Source of the DNA: Hankyongella sp964404985
Lineage (GTDB): Bacteria > Pseudomonadota > Alphaproteobacteria > Sphingomonadales > Sphingomonadaceae
NCBI GenBank assembly: GCA_964404985.1
Contig: CAYOMD010000034.1
Coordinates: forward strand, 1 to 20,544
Reading direction: 5' to 3'
DNA length: 20,544 nt
Both the position numbers and the translations under genes were made by a program. The notes under the pieces were generated by a model, which was not told where the DNA came from, did no database searches, and saw only the letters and a program-made list of their open reading frames with translations. How positions within the stretch are numbered: position 1 is the stretch's first letter; each line of letters starts with the position of its first letter. Shown here one piece after another: positions 15,865 through 20,544 of the stretch.

Positions 15865-16445
15865 GCGGGGGAGTTTACCGAAAGACCGTATGCACTCAAG
15901 GCGCGTTCGACCTTTTGTGCAGCATCTGTTGCGTTTGCAGCAACATGTACCAGTGGCAGCATCTGGTTGCCCCAGCGCCAGTGCTCCGTCACAGGCAAGC
16001 GTTCCGACCCGGCAAGCACAACCGCCAGCGCCAATGGGGCTTTGCGCCGGAACGGCAGGCTGAATATGCCAAGCCCCCGCACTTCGATCAGCCCGGCAAG
16101 CACACCAGGCGCATATGCGACTAAAGCATCGCGCCTTGAATGCGACCTTTGTGCTGGATCGAGCGGGTTGTCGCATTCAAGGGGCAAAGATGCTTTAGAT
16201 CTATAGGTTTCTAGAGCAACTTTGGACTTAAAATCCGCGCTGAGCATGCCACCCGTCTGATGCGGATTTAAAGTCCGTTGCTCTAGCCCGTCATCGGCGT
16301 GCAGGCAAATCCGGTCGTCCCCGACCAGCATCGCCCCCCGGTCGATCAGCCGCAACGCCAGGCTCGACTTGCCGGACCCGGACTCGCCGAGCAGCAGTAC
16401 ACCGCGCCCGAGAATGGCAACACAGGTGGCATGCACCGTCTCCAT
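15861..16445 (-). CDS. hprK: HPr kinase/phosphorylase carrying a 54-codon palindrome insertion
   Basis: Phosphorylates and dephosphorylates HPr on serine. The 194-residue product begins METVHATCVAILGRGVLLLG. Walker A is GESGSGKS at residues 20-27, then LRLIDRGAMLVGDDR. The signature APGVLAGLIEVRGLGI follows from residue 112. The short alphaproteobacterial form normally passes from VADDR...DG to the signature in about ten residues. Here residues 55-108 intervene and are encoded by two palindromic elements and a 12-bp spacer. Removing 54 codons leaves ...DDG-L-VAYAPG, giving a normal form of 140 residues. The frame stays open. The gene overlaps chvG (TGATG) and rapZ (ATGA). Whether the enzyme still works is not known. 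Confidence 0.93.
   Translation of the reverse strand: METVHATCVAILGRGVLLLGESGSGKSSLALRLIDRGAMLVGDDRICLHADDGLEQRTLNPHQTGGMLSADFKSKVALETYRSKASLPLECDNPLDPAQRSHSRRDALVAYAPGVLAGLIEVRGLGIFSLPFRRKAPLALAVVLAGSERLPVTEHWRWGNQMLPLVHVAANATDAAQKVERALSAYGLSVNSPA
16121..16198 (-). repeat. 78-bp palindromic element A inside hprK
   Basis: The outer arms ctaaagcatc (16121-16130) and gatgctttag (16189-16198) pair perfectly, as do the inner arms ttgaatgcgac (16136-16146) and gtcgcattcaa (16170-16180). The segments between are 5 and 8 nt, giving a 3-nt one-sided bulge (ttt on the minus strand). The loop is 23 nt. It is read in frame as part of HprK. Confidence 0.85.
16211..16286 (+). repeat. 76-bp palindromic element B inside hprK
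   Basis: The outer arms ctagagcaac (16211-16220) and gttgctctag (16277-16286) pair perfectly. A 3-nt bulge ttt follows the left arm. The 15-nt inner arms (16224-16238 and 16262-16276) pair with one mismatch around a 23-nt loop. It is separated from element A by 12 bp and lies in the opposite orientation, judged by the bulge. Confidence 0.85.
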
Positions 16446-18031
16446 CAGGCGTCCCGGCGCAGCCGCACGATCAGCCGGGCACCGCAGATCGTGTTACCAT
16501 CCAGACGATTCTGCGCCACGATGACACCGCCGTGCCCTTCGACAATCTGCCGGGTGATGGCGAGGCCCAGCCCGGAGTGCTGGCCGAACGTCTCGTCTGC
16601 CGGCCGCTGGGAATAAAAGCGCTTGAAGATGTCCGCCATGTTCTCGGCCGGTATGCCGGGGCCATCGTCCTCGACCGTCATCTGCCAGCTGTCACCACCG
16701 CTTGGCTCCAGGGTCACGCGCACCGTGCCGCCATCCGGGGAGAAGGAGAGCGCGTTATCGATCAGGTTGCGCAGCACCTGCCCCAGCCGCAACTCCAGCC
16801 CGCGTACCAGAGCGATACCGGGGGCCGGACGCCGGTCGATCAGGTGGATTCCGCGCGGCAGCCTGCCGCTCCGGTAATAGTCGCAGACCGCGCCGATCAG
16901 CGCGCTGAAATCCAGGCACTCGAACTGCCCGCGCGACAACTCGGCATCCAGCCGCGAGGCGTTGGAGATATCCGAGATCAGCCGGTCCAGCCGGTTGACG
17001 TCATCCTGGATGACCGCGTGCAACTGGCGCTGCAGGTCAGGGTCATTGGTCCGGCCCAGGCTCTCGGCGGCGCTGCGCAGGGAGCTCAGCGGGTTCTTGA
17101 TCTCGTGGGCGACATCGGCGGCAAACGCTTCGGTCGCGTCCATGCGCGCGTGCAGCGCTGCGGTCATGTCGCTCAGCGCGCGGGCCAGGTGGCCGATCTC
17201 ATCGGTACGGCCGGCAAAGCGTGGCAGGGTGACGCCTCTGGCGCGCCCCATGCGTACGCGCTGTGCCGCCGCCGCCAGCAGGCGAATCGGCCGAACGATG
17301 GTGCGCGCCTGAAACAGGGAAGTCAGCAGAGTCAGCCCCAGGACAAACAGGAAGATGTGGAAGGAGCTCAACCGTTCGTCGCGCACCACCTGGGTGATGT
17401 CGCGGGTGCCGGCAATCATCACGATGGCTCCGTGGTCGCCGTCCGCCAGCCTTAACGGTGCCGCGACGCTGACCACCACAATGGTATCAGGCAGGCGGCG
17501 CAGGCGGCTTGCTGCAACCCCTGCCAGTGCCTCGCGCGTCTCCGGCCAGCGGCCGACGGTTTGGGCCGTCGGCGGCGCATACGCCTCAAGCGCCGGGAAG
17601 GAGCCGACCGTCTCGATCAGCCGGTCAAGAAATTCTGCCGAGACCGGGCCGAACGTGCGTCGCCGGTCCTGCACAGCCAGGGGGTCCGCATTGCCCGCGT
17701 CGGCCACGCTGTCGAGAACCAGCCGGCCGTCATGCGCCACCAGCAGGATATGCGCCTTGCTGGTCTGCGCAAACGAGCGCACCAGCCGGATCGCTTCTGC
17801 CCGCTGCATCGGCGGGCCGACCTGGGCTGCCGAGAGTTCTGCCAGCGCGGTTGCGGTCAGTTGCGCGTGGGTCATCAGTTCCTGGCGGCGCTGGTCGATC
17901 AGCCGGCTGCGGAACTGGTCCAGGTACAGCACGCCGCCTGCCAGCATGACCAGCGCCAGTGCGTTGACCGCGAGGATCCGCAGGCTCAGCGGCGAGTAGA
18001 AAGGCCGGGGAAGCCGCTCCAGACGCTGCAC
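16445..18031 (-). CDS. chvG: Sensor histidine kinase ChvG (ExoS-like)
   Basis: Inner-membrane kinase that senses acid or envelope stress in alphaproteobacteria and phosphorylates ChvI. From the GTG at 18031 the product has 528 residues. TM1 is at about 17-37, a periplasmic domain runs to about 222, and TM2 is at 223-243. HAMP follows to about 297. The phosphorylated His309 is in DVAHEIKNPL. The ATPase part has LRNLIDNALSFS, VEDDGPGIP and SGLGLAITRQI. The GTG was chosen because it lies 1 nt after the chvI stop; an upstream ATG at 18061 inside chvI is possible. It overlaps hprK by 1 nt. Confidence 0.94.
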   Translation of the reverse strand: MQRLERLPRPFYSPLSLRILAVNALALVMLAGGVLYLDQFRSRLIDQRRQELMTHAQLTATALAELSAAQVGPPMQRAEAIRLVRSFAQTSKAHILLVAHDGRLVLDSVADAGNADPLAVQDRRRTFGPVSAEFLDRLIETVGSFPALEAYAPPTAQTVGRWPETREALAGVAASRLRRLPDTIVVVSVAAPLRLADGDHGAIVMIAGTRDITQVVRDERLSSFHIFLFVLGLTLLTSLFQARTIVRPIRLLAAAAQRVRMGRARGVTLPRFAGRTDEIGHLARALSDMTAALHARMDATEAFAADVAHEIKNPLSSLRSAAESLGRTNDPDLQRQLHAVIQDDVNRLDRLISDISNASRLDAELSRGQFECLDFSALIGAVCDYYRSGRLPRGIHLIDRRPAPGIALVRGLELRLGQVLRNLIDNALSFSPDGGTVRVTLEPSGGDSWQMTVEDDGPGIPAENMADIFKRFYSQRPADETFGQHSGLGLAITRQIVEGHGGVIVAQNRLDGNTICGARLIVRLRRDA

Positions 18032-18032
18032 C

Positions 18033-18740
18033 TCAATCTTCGTTGAAGCGGTAGCCGACGCCATACAATGTCTCGATCCCCTTGAACTCGCCATCGGCCT
18101 GCCGAAACTTCTTGCGCAGCCGCTTGATGTGGCTGTCGATGGTGCGGTCATCGACATAGACGTCGTCGCTGTAGGCGGCATCCATGAGCTGGTCGCGGGA
18201 CTTCACGAAGCCGGGATGCTGCGCCAGCGCCTCCAGGATCATGAACTCGGTGACGGTCAGGGAGACGTCGTGACCGTTCCATGTGACCTTGTGGCGTGCC
18301 GGGTCCATGTTCAGCCGGCCGCGCACGACAGCAGGGCGTGGTGGCTCGGACGGCGCGTCGGCAGGTTCGGCACGGGCAGCGGCACGACGCAGCACGGCGC
18401 GGATGCGCTCCAGCAGCAGACGCTGGGAGAATGGCTTGCCGATATAGTCGTCGGCTCCCATGGCAAGACCCAGTGCCTCGTCGATCTCGTCGTCCTTGGA
18501 GGTGAGGAAGATCACCGGCAGCTGGGACTTCTCCCGCACCCGCCGCAGCAGCTCGATGCCATCCATGCGCGGCATCTTGATGTCGAGCACCGCGAGGTCC
18601 GGCGGATTGTCGAGCAGCGCCTTCAGCGCCGAGGCCCCATCTGAGTAGATGCGCACCAGATAGCCCTCGGTCTGCAATGCAATGCTGACCGAAGTCAGTA
18701 TGTTGCGGTCGTCATCGACCAGGGCGATGGTCTCGTTCAT
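18033..18740 (-). CDS. chvI: Response regulator ChvI
   Basis: OmpR-type DNA-binding regulator phosphorylated by ChvG. The 235-residue product has acidic residues Asp9-Asp11, the phosphoacceptor Asp53 in LAVLDIKMPRMDG, Thr80 in FLTSKDDE, and Lys103 in GKPFS. The winged-helix domain covers about 135-235 with LTVTEFMILEALAQHPG, VDDRTIDSHIKRLRKKF and GVGYRF. The match to ChvI is strong. Its ATG overlaps the stop of the preceding hydrolase by 4 nt. Confidence 0.96.
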   Translation of the reverse strand: MNETIALVDDDRNILTSVSIALQTEGYLVRIYSDGASALKALLDNPPDLAVLDIKMPRMDGIELLRRVREKSQLPVIFLTSKDDEIDEALGLAMGADDYIGKPFSQRLLLERIRAVLRRAAARAEPADAPSEPPRPAVVRGRLNMDPARHKVTWNGHDVSLTVTEFMILEALAQHPGFVKSRDQLMDAAYSDDVYVDDRTIDSHIKRLRKKFRQADGEFKGIETLYGVGYRFNED

Positions 18741-19618
18741 GCCGTAGCAACAGGACTGCTCAGCACCCGCGCCAGCAGGGCATCAATGGCGGCGATGCTT
18801 TCCGGTTCATCCAGGGTCGGCGCATGGCCGACGTCCGGGACCACCAGGGTTGCCATGTCCGGGTTGCGCCGGGCCATCTCGGCCTGGGTTTGCGCAGTGA
18901 ACAGGTCAGAGAGGGCGCCGCGGATCGACAGGCTCGGCACGCCGGCGAGCGCCTCGTACGCCGGCCAGAGGTCCGCCACGCCGGCCGCACCATTGGGCAG
19001 GCGGAACGGCTCGGCGATGCGGGGGTCATAGTCCAGCACGATCCTCCCCGAGGGCTGCACGCAGGCGACCCGCTTGGCGAACACCAGCCATTGGGACAGG
19101 TCAAACTTGGGGAACACATCGCCGCCATTAGCCGCCAGATGGCGCGCCAGATGCACCCAGGTCGGCCATGGCCCGACCTTGCCGACATAGCCGGCGATCC
19201 GCTGCAGGCCGGCGGGCTCGATCACCGGCCCGATATCGTTGAGGATGGCGCCGGCAATCCGCGCCTTCAGCGGCCCGGCAAGGAACATGGTGAGCAGACC
19301 GCCAAGCGAGGTGCCGAGAAACACGATCCGCTTGAGTGCCAGCGCCTCCACCATGGCCTCGATGTCCTGCATGTAGACCAGCGGCGCATAGGAGAGCGGG
19401 TCCGGCGCATAGCCCGAGTCGCCGCGCCCGCGCATGTCCGGGCACACCAGCCGCCATTGGCCGGCCAGCCGCTCCGCTACACCCTCGAAGTCGCGGCAAT
19501 TCCGGGTCAGCCCGGGCAGGCAGACCAGGACCGGCCGGTCGGCGGGGCCGGCATAGTCGCGGTAATGCAGGCGGATACCGTCCCGCGACCAGAAGAAGCC
19601 GTCGTCAAATCGCACCAT
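18737..19618 (-). CDS. Alpha/beta hydrolase
   Basis: The 293-residue product has the alpha/beta hydrolase fold. The oxyanion region is CLPGLTRNCRDF, DMRGRGDSGYA follows strand 4, and the nucleophile is Ser104 in GTSLGG. The probable catalytic acid is Asp238 (GALSDLF) and the base His265 (PDVGHAPTLDEP). No signal peptide is visible, so it is probably cytoplasmic. The substrate is unknown. It is the first gene of the operon with chvI, chvG, hprK, rapZ, EIIA and HPr, and its stop overlaps the chvI start (ATGA). Its placement suggests shared expression, not a shared pathway. Confidence 0.9.
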   Translation of the reverse strand: MVRFDDGFFWSRDGIRLHYRDYAGPADRPVLVCLPGLTRNCRDFEGVAERLAGQWRLVCPDMRGRGDSGYAPDPLSYAPLVYMQDIEAMVEALALKRIVFLGTSLGGLLTMFLAGPLKARIAGAILNDIGPVIEPAGLQRIAGYVGKVGPWPTWVHLARHLAANGGDVFPKFDLSQWLVFAKRVACVQPSGRIVLDYDPRIAEPFRLPNGAAGVADLWPAYEALAGVPSLSIRGALSDLFTAQTQAEMARRNPDMATLVVPDVGHAPTLDEPESIAAIDALLARVLSSPVATA

Positions 19619-19696
19619 GGTGCGACCCTAGTGCGTGTTCGGCTGAAGTTGAAGCGTTATTGCGGCAGCCACTGCCCCCCCCGGCGCTGCACACCA

Positions 19697-19718
19697 CCCC
19701 TCCCGCTTGCGGGAGGGG
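19697..19718. repeat. Short GC-rich palindrome between infC and the hydrolase
   Basis: CCCCTCCCGC pairs perfectly with GCGGGAGGGG around TT. It is related to the palindrome at 5668-5690. The 159-bp gap otherwise must hold the promoter of the seven-gene operon. No T-tract follows on the minus strand. Confidence 0.6.
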
Positions 19719-19777
19719 ATGGGGGTGGGCATCGAAGGGTGCAAGGATAGTATCAGTGAGAAGCAATACAGCCCGGT

Positions 19778-20329
19778 TCAAGCCCGCGGTGCGATGACCA
19801 TCAACATCTGCCGCCCGTCCATCTTGGCCGATTGCTCGACCTTGGCGTACTCGGCAGTGTCCGTGGCGATACGGTCCATCAGCTTGAGGCCGAACACGTT
19901 GTGTGCAACCTCCCGGCCACGGAAACGCAAGGTAACCTTCACCTTGTCGCCCTCTTCGATGAATCGGCCGATCGCTTTCAGTTTGGTGTTGTAGTCGTGG
20001 TCGTCGATGCTGGGGCGCATCTTGACTTCCTTGACTTCCTGCACCTTCTGGTTCTTGCGGGCAGCCGCCGCTTTCTTCTGCGACTCGTACTTGTACTTGC
20101 CGATATCGAGGAATTTGCAGACTGGCGGGTCGGAGTTCGGAGAAATTTCCACGAGGTCAAGGCCGACGTCGGCGGCCATTTCGCGCGCGTCCCACGTGGA
20201 GAGAACGCCAAGGTTCTCGCCGTTCTCGTCGATGACGCGGACTTGCGGAGCGCGGATGAATTCGTTGTAAGCAGGGCCGCTCTGCGGCGGCGGGGGCGCC
20301 ATGGGGCGCCGGGACATGGGCGGACGGAT
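19778..20329 (-). CDS. infC: Translation initiation factor IF-3, probable ATC start
   Basis: Binds the 30S subunit and checks start codon and initiator tRNA. The N-terminal domain includes NEFIRAPQVRVIDENGENLG, LDLVEISPNSDPPVCKFLD and GKYKYE. The C-terminal domain has KVKMRPSIDDHDYNTKL, VTLRFRGRE and a MLMVIAPRA end. AAGGAG lies 8 nt before an ATC at 20329, in frame and four codons upstream of the first ATG at 20317, which is 20 nt from that site. IF-3 genes often use ATT, ATC or ATA for autoregulation, so ATC is the better start (183 residues). The upstream gene is not thrS but repeat and IS sequence. Confidence 0.93.
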   Translation of the reverse strand: MRPPMSRRPMAPPPPQSGPAYNEFIRAPQVRVIDENGENLGVLSTWDAREMAADVGLDLVEISPNSDPPVCKFLDIGKYKYESQKKAAAARKNQKVQEVKEVKMRPSIDDHDYNTKLKAIGRFIEEGDKVKVTLRFRGREVAHNVFGLKLMDRIATDTAEYAKVEQSAKMDGRQMLMVIAPRA

Positions 20330-20466
20330 GTTGGTTTCTCCTTGGTTGTTTCAAAAAGGCGTCTGCGTCAGGCCGTGCATCTGACACGGCGATCTACACC
20401 ATACGCCAGCAACAATACTAACAGAAGCCGAGTTCTTCGTAAACGCGCGATTATCAGGCACCACGC

Positions 20467-20494
20467 CTAGTGTCGTGGATTCGAAGTTCGCTAG
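20467..20494 (+). repeat. Half palindromic element E cut by an insertion sequence
   Basis: It starts ctagtgtcgt and continues with a 15-nt arm ending gaagttcgc, then ctag. The 25-nt arm matches the right arm of element D (4577-4601) inverted, with no bulge. The return arm is missing and IS-like sequence begins here, within what would be the loop. Confidence 0.7.
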
Positions 20495-20503
20495 GGTCAG
20501 GAC

Positions 20504-20544
20504 TCATTGCGGTAGCCAGAAGATGACGGTTGCGGCGATGCAGA
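20504..20544 (-). mobile_element. 3' end of an IS5-type transposase (partial)
   Basis: The minus strand reads CIAATVIFWLPQ and then TGA at 20506-20504. This is a typical C-terminus of an IS5-family DDE transposase. The IS tip (ggtcaggactcatt) starts near 20494. Only 13 codons lie in the window. Confidence 0.6.

Noticed and set aside
15864..16176. Longer RapZ with an N-terminal extension
   Set aside because: The extra frame lies within hprK and its palindromes; the ATGA overlap at 15861-15864 and the family N-terminus fix the start.

Overview
The window looks like a chromosomal segment of an alphaproteobacterium, most likely Sphingomonadales or a close relative. The supporting evidence is high GC, the gene orders rpsF-rpsR-rplI-dnaB and chvI-chvG-hprK-rapZ-EIIA-HPr, a short alphaproteobacterial HprK, a class A RNase P RNA, and several intergenic palindrome families typical of these genomes. 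The family assignment is inference; no 16S or tRNA gene is present.

Layout. Positions 1-4195 are read on the minus strand: a secreted repeat protein, then rpsF-rpsR-rplI ending in a clear terminator, then dnaB, which runs off the left edge. Positions 4687-6481 carry fabD and fabG on the plus strand. A small lipoprotein gene faces fabG. The RNase P RNA gene follows, then a repeat cluster and a GIY-YIG gene. Positions 7789-11947 are a plus-strand export cluster: yajC, secD, secF, an Mth938-domain gene and a DUF815 ATPase, with the last three overlapping. Positions 11948-14240 are a scrapyard: REP-like palindromes, a broken IS701 transposase, a membrane protein gene, a decayed metallo-hydrolase tail, a nested repeat and rpmE. 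Positions 14241-19618 hold a tightly packed minus-strand operon of seven genes: alpha/beta hydrolase, chvI, chvG, hprK, rapZ, EIIA and HPr. infC, with a probable ATC start, follows at 19778-20329. The right edge enters an IS5-type element.

How the genes work together. ChvG/ChvI is an envelope-stress two-component system. HprK phosphorylates HPr on serine, and EIIA and HPr form a sugar-transporter-free regulatory PTS. RapZ is an RNase adaptor/NTPase family protein. Packing them with overlapping start and stop codons suggests one co-translated unit joining envelope sensing to carbon or nitrogen signalling.

The most striking observation is a family of 76-78 bp palindromic elements. Four full copies share one architecture: a 10-bp outer stem, a one-sided 3-4 nt A/T-rich bulge, a 15-16 bp inner stem and a 23-24 nt loop. 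Their stem sequences are largely different. Two copies lie side by side inside hprK and add exactly 54 in-frame codons between the Walker A region and the HprK signature. A fifth copy is cut by the IS5-type element at the right edge. A second family, 37 nt long, shows compensatory changes in its hairpin.
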